From NCBI GenBank assembly GCA_030220185.1, contig JASPKZ010007531.1, positions 434,001 through 498,000 on the forward strand: a stretch of DNA of 64,000 nt. The letters are read 5' to 3'. The translations under genes were made by a program, and so were the position numbers. Origin of the DNA: Diploptera punctata (taxonomy: Eukaryota > Arthropoda > Insecta > Blattodea > Blaberidae). Shown one piece after another: positions 1 through 9,779 of the stretch (positions within the stretch are counted from its first letter, which is position 1; every line of letters starts with the position of its first letter). Under the pieces are notes generated by a model, which was not told where the DNA came from, searched no databases, and saw nothing but the letters and a program-made list of their open reading frames with translations.

Positions 1-59
1 TATTTATAGGCTAATGCTATGGCTATTACCATTTATCTATCTATCTATCCATAATGGCG

Positions 60-225
60 TGTCACATTGTTGAGCCATTGCATCTCGTTTGTAGGGAGTT
101 TTTATTTTTAGTTACTTTATTTGCTGGTAGATGTCCTGGACGTCATGCGGTCAACACACCGACCCAATGAGACATCTATTAGACAACTAAGATGTTACTT
201 GAACTTTGATGTCGATAAATTTTGC
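60..225. repeat. Decayed repeat shared with about 24553-24690
   Basis: This stretch contains a segment (GCGGTCAACA, a spacer, then a GACATCTA core) that reappears in the same order near 24620-24655. The two copies are diverged and I see no coding potential or terminal structure. It is probably an old interspersed repeat of unknown class. Confidence 0.35.
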
Positions 226-234
226 TTAGAAGCC

Positions 235-418
235 TCTTTATTCAGGTTTTAGTATCTTTTACGAGTCTGAAAATCTTCAAACTGGGGACTCACAGCTTAG
301 TTTCCCTACCGGAGGACTTAGATTTTTCCGTCCTAAAAAAGTCCATCGACCGCGGCCAGGTTTGAACCCGCGACTCTCGAAACCAGAGGCAAAGAGCATA
401 GCCAATAGTCCACCGCGG
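235..418 (-). mobile_element. tRNA-headed SINE, family III, head plus partial body
   Basis: Read on the minus strand, the segment has a tRNA-like head near 350-418 with a B-box-like GGGTTCAAACC preceded by GAGAGTCGC, then a body with TTTTTAGGACGGAAAAATC. The same head and body layout is seen at 24040-24475 (plus), and the downstream part recurs at 8800-9040. A pol III type head joined to a non-tRNA body is the hallmark of SINEs. The family is called only from copies inside this window. Confidence 0.6.
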
Positions 419-419
419 C

Positions 420-960
420 TAGGTTGTCTATTTTTATACTGATTGTGATTTTATATTTCGGACTGTTGAAATTCTAAGCTAGATTTAGAGAATTTTATTT
501 TAGAAATGAATAGAAATGCCGCATTGCGAAATGTTTGGAGTACGAAAATGTTTGCCAAAGAGCCTGTAGTTACTTTCGTGTTGAATAATAATTGGTGTTG
601 AGTGTTGGAAATGAAAACGTTAACAGAACTGACATGTTCTGTCCTCTTTACTTCATAATTACACTCGTGTAGTGGGAACTTTGCTCTGCTAAACTAACCT
701 ACGTGTAATTAGCAATTTACAAAATCACACAACTCTCAAACTTACTTGAATCTATGAATCAAACTTTGTGCCACTCATTTTAATAGTGTTAACCAACTTT
801 AACTACATACATCTCTAAATAATTTTTACGTAACTCCAAATTCCAAGACGCGACAAATCACCCAAAAAAAAATTAAAAATTAAGACAGTAACCTAACCCA
901 TTAAATTAATAAGATTGTTAAACTGTATAGGCCTAGGATCTTGTCATCCCATAAAATCAT
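420..960. other. AT-rich interval, nothing recognised
   Basis: Both strands carry frequent stops in all frames. I see no conserved motif, inverted repeat or microsatellite. Confidence 0.5.
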
Positions 961-964
961 TTAT

Positions 965-1702
965 GCTTTTCTACTACTTCTTCTTCTTCTTCTTCCTTTC
1001 CAGGATTAGGTCAATGCGACCTGTTTCGGTCTCAAGTCCATCGTTTCCTTGGCCGTCCCAAAGATCTTTTTCCATGTGGTTTGTAGGCGTTGATCTTTTT
1101 TGGTAGGCTAATCTAGTATTGTCCATTCTGTCTAAATGTTCTTTCCATTGGTATTTGTGCTCGTCAAGTTTATCGAGCATTGAAAATATCTCCAGTTAAT
1201 TTCTTATTGATTCATTGTGTAATCTATCCATGCGTGTACATCCTTTTACGGATCTTAAAAATTTCATTTCAGTGGCTTGAATGTGAGAGATATCTTTTTT
1301 TGTAAGTACCCAAGATTCAGAACCATATAAAAGAACAGGAACAGCCATAATTTTATAAAACCTGAGCTGAGTTTCTCTTCGAGTCTTTTGGAGGGTTCTT
1401 CTTATGGTGCCACACATCATTTGATATCGGTTTAATTTATTGTGCATATCCCAATCATAGCTATATGTTATATCTGAACCAAGCTAGTTAAAGTGTGCTA
1501 TCTGTTCTATTAATTCATTACTGATTACTATTTTTGCTCTAACTGGCACTTTACCCTGAAAAGCCATAATTTTAGTTTTTGAAGTTGAGACTTTGAGATT
1601 ATAATAGAGTCCTAATTGATTCAACATGTAAATGGCTCTTTGTAAATCATCCTCTGACTTCTGTATAATTATGAGATCGTCTGCATACATTAAAATATTC
1701 AT
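965..1702 (-). pseudogene. LINE ORF2 3' fragment: end of reverse transcriptase plus C-terminal region
   Basis: Minus-strand reading gives, in order, the RT catalytic motif YADD (ORF piece 1484-1702), then the palm/thumb region with LLYGSESWVLTKKD (1196-1447), then a C-terminal region with WKEHLDRMD and a downstream decayed copy of the GRP-type motif (974-1180). Two stop codons and at least one frameshift separate the pieces, so it is dead. The 3' end on the minus strand finishes in a GAA repeat (CTT on plus, about 975-995), a tail shared by several LINE fragments here. It is a 5'-truncated non-LTR retrotransposon; the clade cannot be set by eye. A close relative lies at 48331-49130. Confidence 0.85.
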
Positions 1703-1860
1703 ATAGGCCCTACATTTCCTTATTAATTTGTTTTCCTATGGGAATTGATTTTTTCATTTTATCTTTTTTACTTAATAATTAAATTCAATTAGGCCTGTAT
1801 TAAAACAAGACAGTATTACTACAAGGCCCTTGGTCAACTATATCAGCTGCTAGCCTGATA

Positions 1861-1995
1861 TCCACGTATGTTAATCACAGAGATGGGCGGTTATCCAGCC
1901 AGTGTAGGGGGACACAGGGCCTACAGTTAGCAAGTCAGTTTCCCTAGTCGTTTTAGCTGGCTTTCCCAGCCTGGAATCGGTACATAGGCCTATGT
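1861..1995. repeat. Interspersed repeat shared with about 46250-46350
   Basis: The words AATCACAGAG, AGCCAGTGTAGGGG and TAGCTGG occur here and again in the same order near 46252-46330. The copies are diverged. No coding sequence is visible; class unknown. Confidence 0.45.
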
Positions 1996-2040
1996 TGGTG
2001 ATGAAGATGAAATTCATGATATATGAGCTATAGGCCCTAC

Positions 2041-2375
2041 GTAGACTTAAAAAAGGCATACGATTCAATTAAGAGAGAGAAGTTATATAGTATCCTGCTG
2101 GAGTTCGGAATCCCTAAAAAGTTAGCTAGACTTATATGAATGTTTCTAAATGACACAAATAGTAGGGTGCGTGTAGGCAAACAGTTTTCGGATACTTTTG
2201 AAATCCACAATGGGTTGAAGCAAGGATATGCATTATCTCCTCTACTATTTAATTTTGTACTAGAGCATGCCATCAAATATTGAAGAGTCTTGAGGATGAA
2301 GAAGGCCTACAACTCAATGGTATTAATAAGCTGTTAGTTTATGCTGATGATGTAGTAGGCTATATCTTGTGCACC
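2041..2375 (+). pseudogene. LINE reverse transcriptase fragment, central RT motifs
   Basis: The plus strand encodes the DLKKAYDSIKREKLY motif, then GIPKKLARLI, RVRVGKQFSDTFEI and the conserved GLKQG-ALSPLLFNFVLEHAI block of LINE reverse transcriptases. Stops and a frameshift follow, and the FMLMM remnant is the broken FADD/YADD region. The same residues appear in the longer copies at 51605-52560 and 62535-64000. Only a few hundred bases of ORF2 remain. Confidence 0.8.
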
Positions 2376-2420
2376 CTATACTTATTCATTGCAGTTTATT
2401 TGATCGCAAGTAACGAACAC

Positions 2421-2559
2421 CAATCCATCCATCCATAGTAATTCTGCCAGATGGCAGGTATTTCACTGCAAACATAGCATTTTCATGCTATAGGCCTACT
2501 TTCAGCTTTACTAGGGAATTGTAGGTGTGATAGCTTCCCGTTACTTTCCACACCGGTGA

Positions 2560-2594
<35 letters not shown>

Positions 2595-2790
2595 AACGAT
2601 AAGGATGATGATCATGATAACCATATGCTTTTGGGGACCATTTGGGCCTTAAAGTTTTTCTGACATTTGTCTTACAGATGAGGAAAAACCCCGATAAAAC
2701 CTCACCCAGAAAAACTGCCCCGACCGGGGATGGAACCCGGGCCCGCTGCGTGACAAGGCAGAACGCTACCTCGAGACCACAGCGGTGGTC
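2421..2790 (-). mobile_element. tRNA-headed SINE, family I, essentially full length
   Basis: On the minus strand the element starts with a tRNA-like head (A-box-like TGGTCTCGAGGTAGCG, B-box-like GGGTTCCATCCCC), then a body with GGTGAGG, CTCATCTGTAAGACAAATG and AACTTTAAGGCCC, an ATC trinucleotide run (2562-2600), then CTTCACCGGTGTGGAAAG and a 3' part ending in GGATGG repeats. Other copies lie at 8435-8587, 44115-44445 and 54885-55130. Head, body and microsatellite tail are the expected SINE layout. Confidence 0.8.
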
Positions 2791-2929
2791 ATTTTGTATG
2801 AAAGATGAGAGTATGGACACTAAAAAAAAAGAATAGGAATCAAGTAGATTATATTCAGGTAACTTACAACAAAAACCCAAGAAAAAAATTGTTGTGGAGT
2901 AGGCATATCTGTGTTATAATTATTACATT

Positions 2930-3582
2930 TTTCCCCATTCGATTAACGAGCTTAACCTCTCACCTCATAGGCACTTTTATGTGACACACGCCACCGGATC
3001 TTATAGCGATACAACCTATCCGGAGAGGGATTTTAACTATGTATTACATACATAGCCTATTTTCCCTTCCGCCCTATGTCAGAGATTGTCAAACTATTAC
3101 ATCCTTCAAAAACAAACTAAAGAATTATTTAATAACAAACTAACTTATACACCTCACTGATAGTATTCTTTTAAGCATTAATAAATTTAATTATTTATGA
3201 AAATAATATTAAGATTAACAAATATTTTCTTTTGCTTTGTTTGAATATTGTTTAATCGTAAAATTAGTTTTCTATATCTCATTAGGCCTATTTTCCTTTT
3301 TTTTATATACATTAGACAGGGACAATTTAATATGTCTTGCTTGTGTACACTTTATTATTAGTTTTAGTCTTAATTTTAACTAACATTAACTGGTGGTATT
3401 AAAGATCGTAATATAATAGATATTATCTTTTTGATCAAATTTGTATTTAGTATTTAATATTAGAGTTAATTCAGATTGTTATATTCTGATGTAATATATG
3501 TTGGTCCTGGTGAGTGGAAGAGAAGGCCACATGCCCTTAACTCCACCAGGCTAAATAAATCTAATCTAATCTAATCTACTTT
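2930..3582 (+). mobile_element. LINE 3' end (Jockey/CR1-like) with TCTAA tail
   Basis: A plus-strand frame at about 3072-3144 reads through VRDCQTITSFKNKLKNYL and ends at a stop, matching the C-terminus typical of Jockey/CR1-type ORF2. The 3' part contains GGTGAGTGGAAGAGAAGGCC and CTCCACCAGGCTAAATAAA, followed by four TCTAA units. The same 3' sequence returns near 45355-45415. The rest of the ORF is gone. Confidence 0.65.
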
Positions 3583-3734
3583 CTGACCACACAAGGACAT
3601 GATGGGTCTCTCCGAATGAGGGATCAGCTCAATATCAAGGCCTCCTCTGAGACAACACAACATTAAAACGAAACACAGCATTCGCACACACGTTCATACT
3701 AAACATAGCTAATATGATAATGATGATTATGGAG

Positions 3735-3800
3735 GAGGGTTTGAGCCTTAAATTTTTCCTAACATTTGTCTTACAAGTGAGGGAAAACTCCGAAAAGAAG
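3735..3800 (-). mobile_element. Short SINE family I fragment
   Basis: GCCTTAAATTTTTCCTAACA and TTGTCTTACAAGTGAGG match the body of the SINE at 2640-2700 in the same orientation. Head and tail are absent. Confidence 0.55.
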
Positions 3801-3904
3801 TGTTGTAATTATGAAAATATATGGTAAGTTATGTACTGACAATTAATATGTACATATAAGTAAATAAATAAAAATTAAGCTCATTGGGTTAATTCTTTTC
3901 ATAA

Positions 3905-4650
3905 CATCCTATAGGTGTATGGACATTACGGTTATAAGTTTTCGGACTTTTGTGAAATTAAAAATTTCCTGTAGGCCTACAATTAATGAGTGAACTGTTA
4001 CTTAAAACCATCGAAAAAGGCCTTCATTTCACTGAGCTTCAAGGAAAGGTCACCCCCAAATTAGTATTGAATATTGATATATAAATATATTTGGGGTGAT
4101 CTTTTCTTGAATCTCATTGAAATGAAGGCCTTTTTCAGTGGGTTTAAGTAAATGTTCACCCATTCATTGCACAGGAAATATTTTATTTCAACTAACCCCC
4201 AAATTAATATTAAATATAGATATATAAATATATGTAGGGGTGACCTTTTTTTGAAGCTCAGGGAAATTAAGGCCTTTTTCAGTGGTTTTAAGTAAATGTT
4301 CACCCATTCATTGCACAGGAAATATTTTACACCCATTCATTGCACAGGAAATATTTTATTTCAACAAACTCTCTAGGGTTATACATTTTTGGACTTTAGT
4401 GAAATGAAATATTTCCTGTGCAATGAATGGGTGAACTGTTACTTAAAACCATCGAAAAAGGCCTATATTTTACTCTGAGCTTCAAGAAAAGGTCACCCCC
4501 AAATCAATATTAAATATTGGGCGTGACCTTTTCTTGAAGCTCAGTGAAATAAAGGCTTTTTTCAGTGGTTTTAAGTAAACGCACATCCATTCATTGCACA
4601 GGAAATATTTTATTTCACAAAAGTCCAAAAAGTTATAACCCTAACGAATA
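3905..4650. mobile_element. Cluster of foldback MITE copies
   Basis: At least two palindromic units lie next to each other. The cleanest is about 4374-4645: its left end reads GGGTTATACATTTTTGGACT and its right end is the inverse (AGTCCAAAAAGTTATAACCC), each flanked by TA. The arms continue through TATTTCCTGTGCAATGAATG and AAAAGGTCACCCCCAAAT to a short AT centre. A diverged unit spans about 3920-4200, and a partial third arm (4205-4370) sits between. No coding capacity. TA flanks suggest a Tc1/mariner-type mover. Confidence 0.7.
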
Positions 4651-4654
4651 TATT

Positions 4655-5150
4655 ATGCCCATGAATCTAATAGGGCCTAAATTAAATTTCAAGAATTGTA
4701 CTAAAAAGAAAACTCTTTCAAATTCTGATATTGAATAGCTATAACAAACCTACCTGAGTGCTGAACAAGGCCTGGGGTTCAATGAAACTCATGTCCAATG
4801 TTGACGTGTACCTGCAGGAAATAAATAAAAAAAATAAATAAAAATATATATTTTTTTATCTGAGACACAGTCGTCGCGTGAGAAATGACTGACATCTCGT
4901 GTCTTCAAACAGAAACACCTTTTCTGAGGAATTCCAGACTGTCGAAAGAAAAACACCACAACTCCAGGACAGGTGCATACACACAGTTGTGTTAATGTAT
5001 TCATCTCAACTGAAGAACTCAAGTGAACCATGTACTAAATCGCATTTTTTCTGTGAGAAACATTGCGTTTTTTTTTTCAGCGACATTTCTGTTTTGAGCA
5101 TTTGTGCAGATGAGCAAAAGAGAACTACTTTCGATCTCAACCTGACAGAG
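4655..5150. other. Interval without recognised genes
   Basis: Short ORFs on both strands overlap one another and have no recognisable motif. No repeat partner was seen in the window. Confidence 0.4.
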
Positions 5151-5153
5151 TAA

Positions 5154-5154
<1 letters not shown>

Positions 5155-5237
<83 letters not shown>

Positions 5238-5425
5238 TTAATAACAATAACAATAATAATAACAATAAGAATAACAATAACAATAAGAATAAGAATAACA
5301 ATAACAGCAACAACAATAATAATAATAATACAAAACAATAATAATAATAATAATAAAAATTAAAATAACAATAATAATTACAATAATAATAACTTAATTA
5401 CAATAACAATAATAATTCAAATAAC

Positions 5426-5457
<32 letters not shown>

Positions 5458-5660
5458 TAATAACAATAACAATAATAATAGCAATAATAACAATAATAAT
5501 AGCAATAATAACAATAATAATAATAGCAGTAATAACAATAATAATAACAATAATAATTACAATAACAATAATAATAAAAATAATAATAATAACAAAATAA
5601 TAATATTAATAATAATAACAATATAATAATAATAATAATAATAATTATTATTATTATTAA
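5155..5660. repeat. Long AAT/AAC trinucleotide microsatellite
   Basis: About 500 bp of nearly pure AAT units, interrupted by AAC and AAG variants in the middle part, then turning to ATT at the right edge. Reading frames through it are polyI, polyN or polyY artefacts. The run abuts a minus-strand LINE tail at 5695, and a similar arrangement is seen at 44455-44640, so it probably expanded from a LINE 3' tail. Confidence 0.95.
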
Positions 5661-5689
5661 TTAATTTAAATAGGCTACAGATTTTCAAT

Positions 5690-6092
5690 GTATAGATACA
5701 TTTCTGTGCCTACAGTTTTATTTTCCTTCTCCACTCGTCTCTATCCATTCACTCCATGTCCTCCAGTCCACTTGTTCTTATTCCAATTCTTATTTCTTGC
5801 ATCCACGAGGTCTTCTTTCCATCCTTCTTCCAGGTGGACACCATTCCAATATTTTTCTTGGTAAGCTTTTTTCTTGCAATCGTCGTACGTGCCTATATCA
5901 ATTTAATTGTTTATAGGCCTATATTGAACATATAATATTATTTTTTTCTCGTATAACATTATTTCTCATTTTTTCTAATTTTGAAAATCTTACTGCTCTG
6001 CTCAAGAAATCCATTTCCATCGACATAAGCTTTTGTTGAATTTCCAAACTTGAGCTCCATACTTCTCACTATTGAATAATATATTTGTAATG

Positions 6093-6146
<54 letters not shown>

Positions 6147-6175
6147 TTATATATTTAGCAGATTTCACATCTTAC
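5690..6175 (-). pseudogene. LINE C-terminal fragment, interrupted by an AAT run
   Basis: Minus-strand frames give VDARNKNWNKNK and GNGFLEQSSKIFKIRK, which also occur in the minus-strand LINE at 44640-45070 (VDARNKNWNENK, GNGFLEESSKMFKIRK). An AAT run at about 6091-6144 splits the right part. Frameshifts and stops are present. This is a decayed 3' part of a non-LTR retrotransposon. Confidence 0.65.
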
Positions 6176-6450
6176 TGCGCCCAATTAACCTACTCTCATT
6201 TCCCTTTACATCTATCATTCCAATCTTTCATCAACCAATCCTTTTATCTCATGCTCCTCAATACACCATCAATCCACGTTATTTCTGACCGTCATCTTCT
6301 TCTCCTTTATCTACCAAGTAGCACCCTTTCTAGTAAGCCTATTCTTCTTGGGAATCTATCTTCTGTCATTCTTCTTACATGATCTAATCATTTAATTGTT
6401 TTTTTTTATAAAATCCACAATTCAAGTATGAATAGGCCTATTCATCCTTT
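6176..6450 (-). pseudogene. Second LINE C-terminal fragment
   Basis: On the minus strand I read LDHVRRMTEDRFPRRIGLL followed by a degenerate stretch and EITWIDGVL. The HVRRM-DRFP-R spacing is the C-terminal signature of the LINE ORF2 proteins in this window. Several stops interrupt it. Confidence 0.55.
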
Positions 6451-6574
6451 ATTTAATAAAACTGTTTCTTATATTATCTCTTCTAGAAATTCAGGCTCAA
6501 CGCCTCCAAAAATCTCTTTGTGCATAATTGAATTTACTTCTTGTTCTAGATTTTAATTACCATGATTCTGCACC

Positions 6575-6792
6575 GTAGGCTATGTCACAGTAGGCTATGT
6601 CACAGTAGGCTGTGTCACAGTAGGCTATGTCACAGTAGGCTATGTCACAGTAGGCTATGTCACAGTAGGCTATGTCACAGTAGGCTATGTCACAGTAGGC
6701 TATGTCACAGTAGGCTATGTCACAGTAGGCTATGTCACAGTAGGCTATGTCACAGTAGGCTATGTCACAGTAGGCTATGTCACAGTAGGCCA
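6575..6792. repeat. 15-bp minisatellite, about 14 copies
   Basis: The unit GTAGGCTATGTCACA is repeated head to tail with a single substitution (TGTGTCACA in the third unit). Because 15 is a multiple of three, both strands stay open; the resulting AYCDI and RLCHS pentapeptide repeats are artefacts. The lack of divergence implies recent expansion or ongoing homogenisation. Confidence 0.97.
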
Positions 6793-6947
6793 CTTGTTAT
6801 TAGTGTAATAGGCCTAACATTTTTTTAAAACTTAAAAACAATTCAAAGATATAACTATTAATATAGGCCTTCTTCCAGAAAAAGTCATGGAAAGTTTAAC
6901 CTATTTATGTAGTTATACAAAATTCAAGGACTAGCGTTTTACGTCAT

Positions 6948-8231
6948 AGTCCAAGATCCGGCTGCGAGATTACTACGTTCATCGAGTGTATGAACAAAAT
7001 CAATTTTTTTAACAAAATGGTGAATGACTGAATACATTTTTGCCGAGTTGCCTAATAAAATTCGGCCGCCAGTATGTGTAATTAAAATATAATTAATTTA
7101 TTTATTCGAAATAATTTGATTCACTTGTTATTAAAATAAATTATAATCCAGTTCGCAGAAATCGATGTAGGGCCTATAGAGCTTGAAAAGTTTTGGTTGC
7201 CATTGCACACTTGGTCGTAAACCTCCTCGCGGCTACAGCAGGCCGTGACACCAATCAGTAATAAAATGGCGATAAGTACGTATTTATTGTTTTATATTGT
7301 TTCAAATAAAGTTCAGTTTATTTAAAATGCAGTGATTTATTTCGTGTAATGTCTTCTTCTTCTTCTTCCTTCCAAGTATTAGGCCAAGGCCTGTTACGAT
7401 CCTATAGAAAATTTTCCCTCCCCGGGAAATTCTCGCATAAGACATGAAAGCATAATAATAGTCCCTTCGATTGGTTGCTGGCCAAAGGAAGGTAAGACCA
7501 GTGATGGGGCTGCTATCTTATAGCCTCTGTTCAGGCTTTTCTGGAGAAGAAAAGAAAATAAAGAAAAGAAGAAATGGAAGAAAGGAAAGACTCCCTAGCC
7601 CTCGGATGCCCTAATAGCGTCGGGGTCGAAAAAAAACAAGAGTTAACCAAGAGAGGTTAAATAGTAAAGTTAAAAGAGTGCAAAACACAAGTAAGTGGAA
7701 GAAATGTTTTGCTCAGCTTGGGCACCTTGTGGTCGCCATCCACATATCCCCCTAGATGAGGACCCCTGAGGAATGTAACTTATATAAAAACTTCCTTTTT
7801 TATATATTTTTGTAGGCCTATATGGGCCTACATTGTACGTAGTATACATAAATGGCAGTGGTTTTATTTCACGCTGCGAGGGAACAATATAAAACAATAA
7901 ATATGTACTTACCGCCATTTTATTACTGATTGGTGTCACAGCCTCCTGTAGCCCCGAGGAGCCTACGGCCAAGTGTGCAATGGGAAGCAAAACTTTTCAA
8001 GCCCTATACATCGATTTCTGCGAACTGGATTAAGTTATTTATTTTAATAACAAGTGAATCAAATTATTTCGAATAAATAAATGAATTATATTTTAATTAA
8101 ACATACTGGCGGCCGATTTTTAATAGGCAACTCGGCAAAAATGTGTTCAGTAATTGACAATTTTTATGAAAAAAAATGGTTTTCTTCATACACTCGATGA
8201 ACGTAGTGATCTTGCAGCCGGATCTCGGACT
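6948..8231. mobile_element. 1.28-kb inverted-repeat element with a nested insertion in its loop
   Basis: The left arm (6948 to about 7301) and right arm (about 7883-8231) are inverted copies with small differences. They share the outer TCCGGCTGC and CGTTCATCGAGTGTATGAA, the middle GTTCGCAGAAATCGATGTA, and the inner CAGTAATAAAATGGCG. The loop holds an unrelated repeat (7346-7775). No transposase is visible. Arms of about 350 bp suggest a foldback-type DNA element or a palindromic duplication. Confidence 0.8.
7346..7775. repeat. 430-bp composite repeat, second copy at 23431-23850
   Basis: This copy and the one at 23431-23850 agree over nearly the full length. Both start with a LINE-like 3' end (TTCCTTCCAAGTATTAGGCC, preceded here by a CTT run), continue through GGTTGCTGGCCAAAGGAAGG, and end with GTGGTCGCCATCCACATATC and a GATGAGGACCCCTGAGG segment. 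An ORF in the second copy (23650-23832) is broken here, so coding is doubtful. A diverged relative lies at 38540-38660. Confidence 0.75.
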
Positions 8232-8242
8232 AATTTTTTTTT

Positions 8243-8420
8243 TCAAATGCCCCAGGTTTGTCTTTCGACATTCCTGGTTTCTCTCCTGTCATGGCGTAAT
8301 TGTAACCCACTTCTGAGGTTGGTGCGCCTGGAAGGCGGGGTTACGTTGCCCCGATGATATGATGGCTGATGATGATGATAATGGTGCGCCAGGAGAGTCC
8401 CTAATCCTTAACCTAACCTA
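8243..8420 (-). mobile_element. SINE family II, 3' part
   Basis: On the minus strand this matches the body of the SINE at 9103-9395: both carry the AGAAGTGGGTTACAAT block, a gTAACGtaa segment, a CATCATAT segment and a nearby TTAGGTTAAG-like stretch. The tRNA-like head is missing, so this is 5'-truncated. Confidence 0.6.
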
Positions 8421-8434
8421 AGATGAATATGAAT

Positions 8435-8587
8435 GATGATGATTGCGATCGCCATATGATTTCGGGGACCGTTTGGGCCTTAAAGTTTTCATGACATTTG
8501 TCTTACAGGTGAGAAAAAACTGCCCCGACCGGGGATCGAACCCGGGCCCGCTGCAGCACGCTACCCAGAGACTACAGCGGTGGACCG
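8435..8587 (-). mobile_element. SINE family I, head and proximal body
   Basis: Minus strand: a tRNA-like head with B-box-like GGGTTCGATCCCC, a deletion relative to the 2421-2790 copy just after the head, then CACCTGTAAGACAAATGTCA and GGCCCAAACGGTCCCCGAAA. The distal CTTCACCGG part is missing. The head keeps the canonical GGTTCGATCCC core, better than the other copies. Confidence 0.75.
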
Positions 8588-8799
8588 GACTATTTTGTTG
8601 AACATGTATTTTATGTTTTGATAGAGTGTTTTGTTGGATTATGGGTTTTGTTGCCTAGTAACTATGGACAAAAACGTCACTGATTAGGGCCTATTATAAG
8701 AGTAGTAAAACGATAGGCCTATTTGGTGTAGCTGTTGTTTTATGAGTAGGTCTAAATATTAATATGTAGGCCTACATTAAATTTGTATTTTATTACCAT

Positions 8800-9040
8800 T
8801 TATCCTTAAGCCTGAAAGGAAGGGTCTCTAAGCAAAATTTACCGAATTTTCCCGTCCTAGTAGGGCCTATTACCCTGGTTACCTAGATGTCAGTATGAGG
8901 CGGAACGCTGACCACGGACCACTCAAAATGGCATCTATAAGAAAACAAGTGTAACTAAATTAGTATGGTTCAAATCTTCCATGTAGGGGGAGAGCGCCTA
9001 AATCTCTGTAAAGGGAAAATATAGGCTTACAATGCAATAC
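8800..9040 (+). mobile_element. SINE family III body and tail
   Basis: TCCTTAAGCCTGAAAGG, TCTCTAAGCAAAATTTACCG, GTCAGTATGAGGCGGAAC and GGGAGAGCGCCTAAATCTCT occur here and in the same order at 24215-24470. The head is missing. Confidence 0.7.
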
Positions 9041-9102
9041 AATTACCATCTATATTTATATAGGTCTACAGGCCCCTACATAAACGCTTTAGACCAATCT
9101 CA

Positions 9103-9395
9103 TGGGCTAGTGGTCAGCATTTTTGATTACAGTTTATGAGGTCCCGGGTTCTATTCCCGATCAGCCCACAGGAATTTTTTCCTTAAACAATTATTCCTGT
9201 GGTTGCCTATTGTCTGGAAGTTAGATTAAGTTTAGGTTAAGAATTTCCCTGGCGCTTCATTATCATTTATCGCCCATCATATCACAGAGGTAACGTAATT
9301 CAGTTTTCTAGGCGCCCCAATCTTAGAAGTGGGTTACAATTCAGCGAATGCTAGGAGACAATGCCAGAAATGTCGTAAAACTGGGTGACAATGGA
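9103..9395 (+). mobile_element. SINE family II with tRNA-like head
   Basis: The head (9103-9170) begins TGGGCTAGTGGTCAGC (A-box-like) and has the B-box-like GGGTTCTATTCCC. Its ends TGGGCT and CAGCCCAC pair as an acceptor-like stem. The body has CAATTATTCCTGTGGTTGCC, TCACAGAGGTAACGTAA and AGAAGTGGGTTACAATTC. The truncated copy at 8243-8420 supports it as a family. Confidence 0.7.
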
Positions 9396-9436
9396 CAAAA
9401 AATCCAAAGTCAGGTTTTAAAGATCACACATAGGCA

Positions 9437-9462
9437 TATATATATATATATATATATATAGC
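9437..9462. repeat. TA dinucleotide microsatellite
   Basis: A pure TA run directly left of the tRNA-like repeat at 9490-9745. The partner copy at 42405-42655 is also flanked by TA runs. Confidence 0.9.
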
Positions 9463-9489
9463 CTATGCTTGCATTGCTCAATGTTAAAC

Positions 9490-9745
9490 ATTTAATTATA
9501 ACATCGATACAGCGTCACTGCTATAAAGTAAAAATGTTCTCTTTAATTTGCTTACTTGTTATAGTCAGCAACTAGATGGCAGTGAAGACTGAGTTCTCAC
9601 AACATCTAGTAATAATGGAGAATATAATAGCTACATATAGCCTATAAGAAAAATGAATGCTTGAATTGGATTCGCCTGGTGGTGTAATGGATATCACACT
9701 GAGGTATAGACTCAGAGATCCGGGTTCGAATCCCGTTCAGGCATT
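9490..9745 (+). mobile_element. tRNA-like-containing repeat, second copy at 42405-42655
   Basis: About 180 bp upstream of the tRNA-like unit (TTATAACATCGATACAGCGT, CTCTTTAATTTGCTTACTTG, CTAGATGGCAGTGAAGAC, AATAATGGAGAATATAAT) also occurs on the minus strand at 42480-42655. In both copies TTGGATTCGCCTGGTGGTGT leads into the tRNA-like unit. It resembles a retroposed unit that keeps a tRNA-like segment near its 3' end. Confidence 0.65.
9675..9742 (+). tRNA. tRNA-like sequence (probably not a functional tRNA)
   Basis: The D region reads TGGTGTAATGGATATCAC. A perfect 5-bp anticodon stem (CTGAG/CTCAG) encloses the 7-nt loop GTATAGA, giving an ATA triplet. The B box GGTTCGAATCC is canonical. The acceptor pairs GCCTG with CAGGC but the inner pairs fail. 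It is a repeat-borne relative of 42411-42480 and 16302-16377, so I treat it as tRNA-derived. Confidence 0.5.
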
Positions 9746-9779
9746 TATTTTTCTTATCATACCATATATAGGCCTATAT

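Noticed and set aside
5006..5621. Proteins rich in Ile, Asn or Tyr
   Set aside because: Translations of an AAT/ATT microsatellite. The same applies to ORFs at 23244-23561, 23607-23951 and 43910-44668.
6575..6792. CRISPR-like regular repeat
   Set aside because: Units are directly contiguous without spacers and the sequence is clearly eukaryotic.
6557..6828. Long open frames on both strands with pentapeptide repeats
   Set aside because: They are by-products of a 15-bp minisatellite, which keeps all frames open.
9675..9742. Genuine tRNA gene
   Set aside because: Inner acceptor pairs fail and the unit sits in a dispersed repeat with a different loop triplet in the other copy.
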